Shown: positions 1 through 6,683, numbered from the stretch's first letter. The stretch is DNA of 6,828 nucleotides from Candidatus Melainabacteria bacterium (GCA_903970565.1 CAJCJE010000273.1:1-6828); one strand, 5' to 3'. Notes: generated from the letters alone by a model not told the origin. Program-made: numbers and translations.

Positions 1-592
1 CCCGCACGGGGTGGTCGGCGATGTAGCCGGCGGCGCCGAAGAACTGCGTAACCTGCCAGCCCACCTCGTCGAGCCGGGCGTGCAGGTCGCCGAGCGCGGC
101 CGGGTCGCGCTGGCAGTTGGCGTAGGCCCGCAGCAGTTCCAGCTCGGCCATGACATCGGCGATGGCGCCGGTGATCAGCTGCTTGCGGACCAGCGGCTCG
201 TCACCGACGATCCGGCCGGAGAGGTGTTCCACCGCCTGGTCCAGCAGCCGGCGCACCAGACCGATCCGGACCGCGGCCAGCAGCCGGCCGAGTTCGGCCA
301 GCGCGTAGCCGCCCACGGGGCGTTCGCCCTCGCACGCCACGAAGACGATGTCCTCCAGGTCGGCAAGCCGGTGCGTACGCACCTCGGCGTCCTCGCCCAC
401 CGTGTGCCGGGGGACGGCCGCGAACCTCCCCGGCGCGGTCGCGACGACCTCCGTGCCGACCAGCGCGGCGGCCAGACCGGCGGCAAGTCCCTCGTCCCTG
501 GCGACCTTTTCACAGGTGGCCATCACGACGTTCATGGCGTCATCACTGCGGTGGTGGCCCTGGGTCAGTAGATCTGCGCTGGCTGCGCTCAT
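1..592 (-). CDS. Acyl-CoA-dehydrogenase-like protein, 3' end outside window
   Basis: The gene starts at ATG 592-590, overlapping the upstream KASIII stop as ATGA. A strong GAGGAGG ribosome site lies 4 nt before the start. The frame is open to the window edge, giving 197 residues. Residues about 100-197 resemble the C-terminal helical domain of acyl-CoA dehydrogenases: a helix with LAAVRIGLVRRLLDQAVEHL, then GRIVGDEPLVRKQL (counterpart of the usual R-x-x-F-G-x-P-I...Q), and WQVTQFFGAAGYIADHPVR (counterpart of QxxGGxGY...PxxR). In a normal 380-residue family member this domain starts near residue 225. Here only about 100 residues precede it, and they lack a recognisable TEP/GSD flavin-domain motif. 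It therefore seems to be a shortened or degenerate homologue. ACADs such as RedW, PltE and AnaB oxidise carrier-bound aminoacyl thioesters, so oxidation of the ACP-bound intermediate is possible, but a non-redox role is equally open. The catalytic Glu region is not in view. Confidence 0.7.
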   Translation of the reverse strand, partial: MSAASADLLTQGHHRSDDAMNVVMATCEKVARDEGLAAGLAAALVGTEVVATAPGRFAAVPRHTVGEDAEVRTHRLADLEDIVFVACEGERPVGGYALAELGRLLAAVRIGLVRRLLDQAVEHLSGRIVGDEPLVRKQLITGAIADVMAELELLRAYANCQRDPAALGDLHARLDEVGWQVTQFFGAAGYIADHPVR

Positions 593-1590
593 GTGTCCTC
601 CTCGACTTCGACGATCACTACCTGGAAGTAGGCACCCTGGGCCAGCGAGACCAGGGCGGCGCGATCTCCGGGCCGCAGCCGGCCGGCCCGGTCCGCGTGT
701 TCAAGAGCCATCAGCGCGTCGGCGCCGAAGTTGTGGCCGCGCTCGGGAATCAGGTCGAGGCAGATCCGGTCCTTGGGGATACCCGAGCGGTTGCTGACCT
801 TGCTCCAGAACATCCGGTTGGACAGATGCGGCATGACCCAGTCGAGCTGGTCGGGGCGCAGTCCGGCGGCCTCGATGGCGCGCAGCAGCGTCTGCACCGT
901 CGCATCGCAGCAGGCCTGGCTGAACAGCGCGGTCTGCTCGTCGGACATCCGCATGTTGCGGTGGAACTCCACGGCCCGGCTGTTCGCGCCGGCCAGATAG
1001 CGGTAGCGCGGCCGAGTGGTCGGGGTGCTGGCGTGGACCAGGACACCGACCGCGCCGTCGCCGCCGATGGTGATGCCCGGAATGACCCGCGCCCGGTCAT
1101 GGATGCTGCCGTGGTCGCCGCCGAGCACCAGCACCCGCTCGTCCGGGCCGGCACCGGGCCGGCCGAGGTAGCGGCGGGAGAACTCCACCGAGCGCAGTAC
1201 CGAGACGCAGTTGACGTGGGACAGTCCGAACAGGGGAACGTCGGGAAGGCCGAGCCGGGCGCGCAGCCGATCGGGAAACCCGCCGCGCAGCCCGAACTCC
1301 TGGGTCAGCATGGTGTGTCCATACAGGACCAGATCGGCGCGGCCACCGGCCAGCGCGGCCTGGCCGGCCGCGACGAGCAGATCTTCCATCTGCTCGTCGT
1401 CGGCCAGCGTCGGGCTCTCGCGCAGTCCGTGCACCCTGGCGAACATCTTGCGTTCCATCGCGCCCCGCCCGGCCCGCACCAGGATGTCCTGTACCGGCTC
1501 CATCCGGCGCGGCAGCCGTACCGCGACCCGCGACAGACCGACACTCGTGGTCCGGCCAGGGGCCTCGCGGGACAGCTGTTGCAGTGACAT
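589..1590 (-). CDS. Ketoacyl-ACP synthase III (FabH-like)
   Basis: The 333-residue product has the usual length for KASIII enzymes. The thiolase-fold catalytic triad is visible: Cys128 in SHVNCVSV, His255 in WVMPHLSN, and Asn287 in ERGHNFGADAL. The His motif reads HLSN where FabH has HQAN, so it is a divergent, pathway-type member and not the housekeeping FabH. GGDGAVGVLV near residue 177 is the conserved glycine-rich strand. The family forms a C-C bond between an acyl thioester and malonyl-ACP, and some members instead transfer acyl groups to O or N. The gene starts 3 nt after the ACP stop with no good ribosome site of its own, so translation is probably coupled to the ACP gene. The adjacent ACP is the obvious partner. 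The likely primer or product is an aminoacyl-ACP made by the upstream ligase and decarboxylase; this is inferred from context only. Confidence 0.9.
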   Translation of the reverse strand: MSLQQLSREAPGRTTSVGLSRVAVRLPRRMEPVQDILVRAGRGAMERKMFARVHGLRESPTLADDEQMEDLLVAAGQAALAGGRADLVLYGHTMLTQEFGLRGGFPDRLRARLGLPDVPLFGLSHVNCVSVLRSVEFSRRYLGRPGAGPDERVLVLGGDHGSIHDRARVIPGITIGGDGAVGVLVHASTPTTRPRYRYLAGANSRAVEFHRNMRMSDEQTALFSQACCDATVQTLLRAIEAAGLRPDQLDWVMPHLSNRMFWSKVSNRSGIPKDRICLDLIPERGHNFGADALMALEHADRAGRLRPGDRAALVSLAQGAYFQVVIVEVEEDT

Positions 1591-1593
1591 GGT

Positions 1594-1854
1594 TCAGACC
1601 GCTGCCTTGCTGAAGGTGGCCTCGACGTAGTCGGCGAGACTGCCGACGGTCTGGAAGACCTCCGGGCCCAGTTCGTCGGGGTCGATCTCCAGCGAGATGG
1701 TGTCCTCCAGGCTCATCAGCAGTTCGATGACGCTGGTGGAGTCCAGGGCCAGGTCCTCGAACAGGCGCTGCTCCGGACGGAGGTCGGTCACCTCCCGGTT
1801 CAACACGGCCGACAGGGCGATCTGTAGGTGGGCGATGATCTCGGTGCGGTTCAT
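1594..1854 (-). CDS. Free-standing acyl carrier protein
   Basis: This is an 86-residue acidic four-helix carrier protein. The phosphopantetheine site is Ser39 in LFEDLALDSTSVIELL, the (L)DS motif at the start of helix II. The C-terminal part, FQTVGSLADYVEA, matches the closing helix of ACPs. The ATG (1854-1852) shares one base with the decarboxylase stop (TGATG), and GGAAGTGAG just upstream can serve as ribosome site. Its place between a BtrK-like decarboxylase and a KASIII suggests it is the tether on which an amino acid is loaded, decarboxylated and further processed, as BtrI does in butirosin biosynthesis. It must be activated by a phosphopantetheinyl transferase, which is not encoded here. 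It could instead receive malonyl units for the KASIII; one carrier may serve only one of these roles. Confidence 0.95.
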   Translation of the reverse strand: MNRTEIIAHLQIALSAVLNREVTDLRPEQRLFEDLALDSTSVIELLMSLEDTISLEIDPDELGPEVFQTVGSLADYVEATFSKAAV

Positions 1855-3170
1855 CAGGACTCACTTCCCTGGTAGGTGGGGATTGACTGGTTGGTGCTGG
1901 TCGAAGGTTGGTGCAGGTGCTGGTGGCGCAGCAGGTCCTCGGGCTCGTCCCGGCTGCGCACCAGGTGCGCCTGACCGCCGCTGACCAGTACCTCGGCCGG
2001 GAATCCGTGGCTGAGGAACAGGCCCGGCGACGCGGAGGGCCCGTAGGCCCCGGAGCGCTGGATACCGACCAGGTCACCGGGGAGCAGGGCGGGCAGCTGG
2101 GCGTTCTTGAGGATCGAGTCGTTCGGGGTGCACAGCGGGCCGGTGACGTTCCAGGGCTGGGACTCGCCGAGGTCGGTCGCCTCCTCCGCGCGTCGGCTGA
2201 GCAGTACGGCGGGGAAGTTGCGCTTGACGAAGGACCCGATGCCGACCGCGGCCATGTGGTGGTGGGTACCGCCGTCGGCGATGGCGAAGCGCTCCCCCAT
2301 CGACTCCTTCACGTAGCGCACGCCGATGACGTAGACCCCGGCCCGGCCGGTGAGGAAGCGGCCGGACTCCATGATCAGCCGGGTGTCCGGGTGCGCGCTG
2401 TGGAACTTGTCCAGCAGCGGGTTGATCTCCGTGGCCACGTCGACGGCGTCGAGGTCGTCCTCGCCCTCGAAGTAGGCGACTCCCAGGCCGCCGCCGATGT
2501 CCACCGTGTCCAGTGGCATCCCGGTGGCCTCGGCCACCCGCTCGGCCAGGTCGAGGATGTAGCGGGTGTTCTTGCCGACCACCTCCGCGTCCAGGATGCG
2601 GGTGCCCATGTAGACCTGGATGCCGCCGACCTCGGCGTACCGGTACTTCGCCGAGAGGTCGCCGGCGGCCAGCACCTGGGCCTCGTCGATGCCGAACTGG
2701 CGTGGTTTGCCACCCATCGTCAGTCTGGACCCGCTGATCGCGCAGGTCGGGTTGATCCGCAGCACGACGTGTTGGCGCACGCCCCGCTCCTGGGCCAGCC
2801 GCTCGATGTCGTCGAGTTCGTCGAAGGACTCCACGACGATCGCGTACACGCCGGTTTCCAGGCAGGCGACGAGTTCGCGCTCGCTCTTGCCGGGGCCGAG
2901 GAACACGATGTCCGAGGGCGCGGTGCCGGCCATCAGCACGGTGCGCAGTTCCACCAGCGAGGAGACCTCGGCCCTGGCCCCGCCCAGCCGCAGCGTGTTG
3001 AACACGCTGATGTTCGGGTTCGCCTTGAGCGAGTAGAACACCTCGATGGCCGGGTGCAGTGCCCGGCGCAGGCCGGTGATCGTGTCGGTGAGCAGGTCAC
3101 CGTCGTAGACGTAGAGCGGGGTGCCGAACTGCTCGGCGAGTTCTTCGAACTCGATGCCCTGGATCTTCAT
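1854..3170 (-). CDS. Fold-type III PLP-dependent decarboxylase, BtrK-like
   Basis: The 438-residue protein is of the alanine-racemase/ornithine-DAP decarboxylase fold. The PLP Schiff-base lysine is Lys49 in FYSLKANPN. The phosphate-binding loop is DIGGGLG (224-230). The specificity-helix motif is ESGR (268-271, where DAP decarboxylases usually have EPGR). The dimer-partner catalytic Cys347 and Asp351 lie in GPLCTPNDS, and the PLP-contacting Tyr376 is in SGAYG. These features fit the BtrK subgroup, which decarboxylates L-glutamate while it is thioester-linked to a carrier protein, better than lysA-type DAP decarboxylase. The start is fixed at ATG 3170-3168 by the ATGA overlap with the ligase stop; a longer open frame upstream is an overlap with that gene. 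The tail after residue 412 is polar and rich in His, Gln, Ser and Thr, probably disordered. The expected substrate is an aminoacyl thioester on the adjacent ACP. Which amino acid cannot be read from the sequence. Confidence 0.86.
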   Translation of the reverse strand: MKIQGIEFEELAEQFGTPLYVYDGDLLTDTITGLRRALHPAIEVFYSLKANPNISVFNTLRLGGARAEVSSLVELRTVLMAGTAPSDIVFLGPGKSERELVACLETGVYAIVVESFDELDDIERLAQERGVRQHVVLRINPTCAISGSRLTMGGKPRQFGIDEAQVLAAGDLSAKYRYAEVGGIQVYMGTRILDAEVVGKNTRYILDLAERVAEATGMPLDTVDIGGGLGVAYFEGEDDLDAVDVATEINPLLDKFHSAHPDTRLIMESGRFLTGRAGVYVIGVRYVKESMGERFAIADGGTHHHMAAVGIGSFVKRNFPAVLLSRRAEEATDLGESQPWNVTGPLCTPNDSILKNAQLPALLPGDLVGIQRSGAYGPSASPGLFLSHGFPAEVLVSGGQAHLVRSRDEPEDLLRHQHLHQPSTSTNQSIPTYQGSES

Positions 3171-4510
3171 GACGTCGCACCCACCATCTTCTGTAGCCGC
3201 GCCTCGGCTTCCTGGCGCACGGCCAGGACCTCGTCGGCGGAGTCGGCGACGCAGATCGCGTAGAGCCGGCCGTGGAAGTTGCCGTCGTCGGTCGCGGCGG
3301 CGTTGAGCGTGGCGAAGTTGTTGACCAGCACGCCGGGCAGGGACCGGCCGTCGAACAGCAGCTCGCCCAGCGCGTCGGCCACCTCGCCGAAGCTGTGCGT
3401 GCGCGAGGGGCGCAGCCCGAAGGTCGCGGCGATGGCGTGCGCGCCCTCGGGAATGAACCGCTCGGCGATCCGGCTCTGGTAGGTGGACATGTTGAACCGG
3501 GCGTTGATCTCCAGGCAGGGGTAGAGCGTGCCGTCCTGGCCGAGCATCGCGTCGACGCCGACCATGCCGAAGTAGCCCTCGGCGTGCAGTGCCTTGCCGA
3601 TCGTCTCGGTGGCCGCCAGCAGGTCGTCCATCGCGGCCGGTGGCAGCTCGACCGGGAAGCGGTGGCCCTGGTGCACGTTGTCGCGCAGGACGGCCGCCTT
3701 GACCGTCTCGAACCGCACGTTTCCGGTGCGGGAGACGACCAGCTGGTAGTTGAGGTCGGTGGCGTGCTCGATCCAGGACTCGACCACCAGGTTGGCCGGT
3801 GCGTCCGCGCCGCGCCGCTCGATCAGCCGCAGCAGCCGGGCGGCGCCGGCCTCGTCCTTGACCACCACCATGCCGCGACCGGAGACGCCCAGCGACTCCT
3901 TGACCACCACCCGGCCGCCCAGCGCCAGCTGCTCGGTCAGGGCGGCCCGCAGTTCGCCCACCGTGTGGCAGATCCGGCCCGGTACCGAGGTCAGGCCGGT
4001 CTCGTCGACCAGCTGCCGGCTGAAGATCTTTCCGTTGACCGCCTTGCAGATCTGCGCGGTGGTACCGGCCAGCGGCAGCCCGGTCTCCTTGGCCAGTTCC
4101 TCCTCGGCGCTGGAGATGCCCAGCGGCATCAGGTAGGTGCCGCCGTCGGCCATCGCCCGCAGCTCGTCGAGCAGGCGCGGACAGGCCAGGGCGTCCTCGG
4201 TGACCATCCGCTGCGGGTCGCTGTGTTCTGGCCACACGGTGCGGCCGGCCGCCGCGCCCAGCCGGGTCAGGTAGTCGGTGAACTCACCGTCCATCTGGGC
4301 CTTGAGCAGCACCACGTCGCCGAGACCGGCCAGCAGCGCGCCCATTTCCTCCATGCGGTTGACCGTGGCCCCCGCGAAGGCGATGCCGGCACCGGGCAGT
4401 TTCGGCTCGCCGACCGCCCAGCTGCGTTCCACCTCGAAGTTGTTGACCAGGATGAACCGAGCGTTCTGATCGCCGGTCAGGTCTTTTTTGAGTCTTTCCA
4501 GGAAATTCAT
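3167..4510 (-). CDS. ATP-grasp amino-acid/peptide ligase, PGM1/BtrJ-like
   Basis: The 447-residue protein has an N-terminal pre-ATP-grasp region (FILVNNFEVERSW at 19-31) followed by an ATP-grasp domain. The ATP-binding core VVVKESLGVSGRGMVVV (201-217) holds Lys204 and a flexible Gly/Ser loop. Mg-ATP ligands are Glu334 and Asn336 in PCLEINARFNMST, with Asp320 in GMVGVDAML nearby. Such enzymes make an acyl phosphate from a carboxylate and pass it to an amine or thiol. Two relevant precedents are PGM1, which joins an amino acid to the N-terminus of a ribosomal peptide (pheganomycin), and BtrJ, which loads glutamate on the carrier BtrI (butirosin). The flanking decarboxylase and ACP favour the BtrJ-like role. 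The repetitive peptide at 6684 makes a PGM1-like role possible. The ATG overlaps the condensation-gene stop (ATGA), and GGAAG stands 6 nt upstream. No membrane or signal segment is visible. Confidence 0.9.
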   Translation of the reverse strand: MNFLERLKKDLTGDQNARFILVNNFEVERSWAVGEPKLPGAGIAFAGATVNRMEEMGALLAGLGDVVLLKAQMDGEFTDYLTRLGAAAGRTVWPEHSDPQRMVTEDALACPRLLDELRAMADGGTYLMPLGISSAEEELAKETGLPLAGTTAQICKAVNGKIFSRQLVDETGLTSVPGRICHTVGELRAALTEQLALGGRVVVKESLGVSGRGMVVVKDEAGAARLLRLIERRGADAPANLVVESWIEHATDLNYQLVVSRTGNVRFETVKAAVLRDNVHQGHRFPVELPPAAMDDLLAATETIGKALHAEGYFGMVGVDAMLGQDGTLYPCLEINARFNMSTYQSRIAERFIPEGAHAIAATFGLRPSRTHSFGEVADALGELLFDGRSLPGVLVNNFATLNAAATDDGNFHGRLYAICVADSADEVLAVRQEAEARLQKMVGATS

Positions 4511-6408
4511 CGGTTTCTTCCTTCTCCGCTCTCGGCCACGGTCGGCCGCATCCGGTCGGCGAGCGTCCGTAGCGGTCTGGCACTGGTCAACTCGTGGATC
4601 GATACGCCGTCCCAGCCCTGTGCACGCAGGGCGGTGAGTACTCGGGGCAGGCGCAGTGCCCGCCCGCCCGCGGTGCAGTAGCTGTCCGCCGGGTCCACCT
4701 GGCACAGTCCGTTCACCTCGGCCACGACCGAGGTGAGCACCTGCTCGGCGCCGGCGCGCACCGGCAGCGGCGCGCTCGGCGAACCCTCGCCCTGCACCAG
4801 CGGGAACCGCTGCTGGGCGTCGGTGATCTGGAACCAGTCCGGGCACCGCACGGCCGGCTGCTCGTGCATCGCGCCGAGCAGGTGGGTGCGCAGCTGCGCC
4901 GGGGTGATCGGCCGGTCGGCCACCACCTCCGCGACCAGGCCGCGCTCGGTGTGTGCCAGCCGCAGCGAGACGACCGCCTCGTGGGTGCGCAGCGCGGCCA
5001 CGGTCCGGTCGAGATCGACGGCGTCGGTGCCGACCCGCAGCATCGGCCGAGGCCGGGGCGGGGTGAAGCCCATCAGTTCGGCCGCCTCGCTCAGCCGCAG
5101 GTCCGGGCCTGGTTGCCGGTGGGCCTCGACGAGCCGGGCGTAGCCGCGCAGGAACGCCTCCACCGCGTCCCGGTCCATCACCTCGGTCATCGCCTGTAGG
5201 GCGAGGGTGATGCCGTCGCACCATTCGTAGATCCGGAAGTAACTGTCCACACCGGACTGTGCCCAGTCGGCCGGCTCGGCGTTCCAGACGAACCGGTCCC
5301 GTTTGGTCCGGCAGGACCTCGGTGCGTAGTTGAGGAAGTTCAGCTCCGCGTCGACCCGCAGGAACTGACCGCGCCGCGAACTCTCCAGCGACATCAGTTC
5401 CAGCACCCGGTCGTACGGGATGTGCGCGTGGGTCATCGACTCCTCGACCCGAGCCGCCGCCCTGGTCAGCACGGTACTGAAGGCCGGGTCGTCGGTGAGG
5501 TCGAAGGACGCGAGAGTCGGGTAGGACGCGCAGGTCAGCACGTCGCGATAGCCGCTGGCCTCGCGCTGGCTGGTGTACATCCGGCAGGCGACGAGCCCTT
5601 CGCCGCTGTAGGCGGCCAGCGTCACCGCGTAGGCGGCCAGGTGCACCGCCGAGGGCCAGACCCGCTGGCGGCCGGCGATGGTGCGGGCCGTGCCCAGCAG
5701 CGCGGGCGCGGTGAACGAGGCGCTGTGCGCGGCACCCGGCCGGGCCCCGGCGTCGCGCCGCCGCGCGTACACGTCGGCCGGTGCTCGCCGCAGCTCGCCG
5801 TGCCAGTGCGCCAGCGCGGAGTCCACCGCGTCCGGTGACAGCGCGGACTCGTGCCGGGCCAGGTCGACCGGCTGATAGCGGACCGCTGGCAGGTTCACCG
5901 CTGCCCGCTCGACGCGCGCGAGCAGCACGGTGTCGAGTTCACCGGTGAACAGATCCAGGCTCACGTCGTCCAGCGCGAGGTGGTTGAACACCAGGTGCAG
6001 CCGCTTGGGCACGCCGCCGGTGGTGACCACCCCGGCCCGGATCGGCCACTCGCTGGTGATGTCGAAGGCGGTCTCGGTGAGACGGCGGATCATCTCGGCC
6101 GGGGCCGGCGTGCCGTCGTCCTCGGTGCTCGCCTCGCGCAGCGACAGCTGGCCGGGCGGCTGCACCCGCTGTTGCGGCCACGGCAGCGCGTGCAGGTCGT
6201 AGACGGTGCGCAGCACCTCGTGCCGGCGGATGAGGTAGTTCAGCGCGGAACGTACGTGCGCGGTGCCGGTACCCGCGGGCAGCGGGTGGGTGATGGCGAT
6301 ATGCGCGTCGTGCCGGAACTCGGCGGGCACCTGTAGGTAGTGCAGCAGGTGGTGGTGTTGGCCCCAGCACAGGTCCGCACTCTTGGGTGCGCTCATCGAC
6401 GCGAGCAT
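4507..6408 (-). CDS. Condensation-domain protein with decayed A-subdomain and PCP
   Basis: The 633-residue product has three parts. Residues about 10-445 form an NRPS condensation domain: LRTVYDLH near 66, the active-site motif NHLALDD (142-148, canonical HHxxxDG, with the second His and the Asp kept but the first His changed to Asn and Gly to Asp), and CASYPTLASFDL (293-304). Residues about 459-535 resemble the small C-terminal subdomain of an adenylation domain (GTDAVDLDRTVAALRTHEAV... AEVV... ITPAQLRTHLLGAM) with no large A core. Residues about 552-620 resemble a peptidyl carrier, but the pantetheine site reads GGRAL, with Ala584 in place of Ser, so it cannot carry a substrate. The protein is thus probably a free-standing amide- or ester-forming enzyme using the separate ACP as donor. 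The start at 6408 is chosen because GGGAGG (6419-6414) stands 5 nt upstream; a TTG at 6459 would add 17 poorly matching residues. It is the first gene of the operon. Confidence 0.85.
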   Translation of the reverse strand: MLASMSAPKSADLCWGQHHHLLHYLQVPAEFRHDAHIAITHPLPAGTGTAHVRSALNYLIRRHEVLRTVYDLHALPWPQQRVQPPGQLSLREASTEDDGTPAPAEMIRRLTETAFDITSEWPIRAGVVTTGGVPKRLHLVFNHLALDDVSLDLFTGELDTVLLARVERAAVNLPAVRYQPVDLARHESALSPDAVDSALAHWHGELRRAPADVYARRRDAGARPGAAHSASFTAPALLGTARTIAGRQRVWPSAVHLAAYAVTLAAYSGEGLVACRMYTSQREASGYRDVLTCASYPTLASFDLTDDPAFSTVLTRAAARVEESMTHAHIPYDRVLELMSLESSRRGQFLRVDAELNFLNYAPRSCRTKRDRFVWNAEPADWAQSGVDSYFRIYEWCDGITLALQAMTEVMDRDAVEAFLRGYARLVEAHRQPGPDLRLSEAAELMGFTPPRPRPMLRVGTDAVDLDRTVAALRTHEAVVSLRLAHTERGLVAEVVADRPITPAQLRTHLLGAMHEQPAVRCPDWFQITDAQQRFPLVQGEGSPSAPLPVRAGAEQVLTSVVAEVNGLCQVDPADSYCTAGGRALRLPRVLTALRAQGWDGVSIHELTSARPLRTLADRMRPTVAESGEGRNR

Positions 6409-6413
6409 CTCAT

Positions 6414-6419
6414 CCTCCC
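6414..6419 (-). promoter_or_regulatory. Ribosome binding site deciding the condensation-gene start
   Basis: GGGAGG on the minus strand lies 5 nt before ATG 6408-6406. It is the best Shine-Dalgarno match in the region and supports this ATG over the upstream TTG at 6459 and over the in-frame ATG at 6396. Confidence 0.7.
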
Positions 6420-6431
6420 AACGGGTAATCG
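6419..6431 (-). promoter_or_regulatory. Mirrored 13-mer, copy beside the operon start
   Basis: Read on the minus strand this is CGATTACCCGTTG. It matches the plus-strand 13-mer at 6533-6545 in 12 of 13 positions. It lies directly upstream of the ribosome site of the condensation gene. The two copies point toward the two divergent genes, so a shared operator or leader element is possible. The function is inferred from symmetry only. Confidence 0.35.
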
Positions 6432-6454
6432 ACTCCTGCCGATAGTCGTTCGTG

Positions 6455-6467
6455 CGCAAGGCTTGCG
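6455..6467. promoter_or_regulatory. Short palindrome in the divergent control region
   Basis: CGCAAG and CTTGCG form a perfect 6-bp inverted repeat around a single central base, about 50 bp upstream of the operon's first ATG. The size fits a dimeric repressor site, but no regulator gene is in the window and the assignment is tentative. Confidence 0.3.
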
Positions 6468-6532
6468 ACAGTCTTCGCCGATGGCAGCTAATGGACTGTA
6501 TGAAGCTGACACCGCCGAATGCGAACCGCCGA

Positions 6533-6545
6533 CGATTACCCCTTG
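6533..6545 (+). promoter_or_regulatory. Mirrored 13-mer, copy beside the peptide promoter
   Basis: The sequence CGATTACCCCTTG runs into the candidate -35 box of the peptide gene. It is the plus-strand partner of the minus-strand copy at 6431-6419, with one mismatch. A regulator bound here would overlap the promoter. Confidence 0.35.
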
Positions 6546-6572
6546 ACGGCGGGTGGCCGTTTCGGGGAATCT
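6543..6572 (+). promoter_or_regulatory. Candidate sigma-70-type promoter for the repeat peptide gene
   Basis: TTGACG (6543-6548) is one base from the consensus -35. An 18-bp spacer leads to GAATCT (6567-6572), a weak -10. Initiation would fall near 6579, exactly where the tandem 35-bp units begin, giving a leader of roughly 105 nt ahead of the ATG at 6684. The -10 is poor, so the call is tentative. Confidence 0.4.
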
Positions 6573-6578
6573 AAGCGG

Positions 6579-6648
6579 GCTCCGGAAAGCCGAATACCGG
6601 CTAGACCGGATTAGCTCCGGAAAGCCGATTCTCGGCCAGACCGGATTA
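6579..6648 (+). repeat. Two tandem 35-bp direct repeats, each with nested dyad symmetry
   Basis: Copy 1 is 6579-6613 and copy 2 is 6614-6648, head to tail with no spacer, 31 of 35 bases identical. Each copy has outer arms TCCGG and CCGGA. The inner arms are GCCG/CGGC in copy 1 and GCCGA/TCGGC in copy 2. The four differences lie in or next to the hairpin centre and the inner pairing is kept, so each unit can still fold. They sit between the candidate promoter and the peptide start. They may be paired operators for a dimeric regulator or a structured RNA leader. Only two units are present and there are no spacers, so this is not a CRISPR array. Confidence 0.75.
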
Positions 6649-6683
6649 CGACATCTCGCACTGGGAAATGGGGTGAACAAGCA

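Noticed and set aside
1908..3263. Long plus-strand open frame (451 codons) opposite the decarboxylase
   Set aside because: It lies fully antisense to a gene with intact PLP motifs. Long antisense frames are usual in high-GC DNA, and its product is Gly/Ala/Val/Arg-rich with no recognisable domain.
1854..4235. A 793-residue minus-strand reading that would extend the decarboxylase far upstream
   Set aside because: The extra N-terminal part is an out-of-frame reading of the ligase gene. The true start is the ATG at 3170, set by the ATGA overlap and by the family's usual N-terminus.
3272..4681. Long plus-strand open frame (469 codons) opposite the ATP-grasp gene
   Set aside because: It is a shadow of the ligase, which has clear ATP-grasp motifs on the minus strand; the plus-strand product matches no family I know.
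6409..6459. TTG start at 6459 for the condensation gene
   Set aside because: The added 17 residues do not look like a C-domain N-terminus. The start would sit in the palindrome, while GGGAGG is correctly placed only for the ATG at 6408.
6579..6648. CRISPR-like repeat pair
   Set aside because: There are only two units, directly abutting, with no spacer and no cas genes; the nested dyads fit an operator or leader hairpin better.
6393..6680. Minus-strand 95-codon frame across the control region
   Set aside because: It overlaps the condensation-gene start and the repeats, has no ribosome site of note and shows no family similarity.
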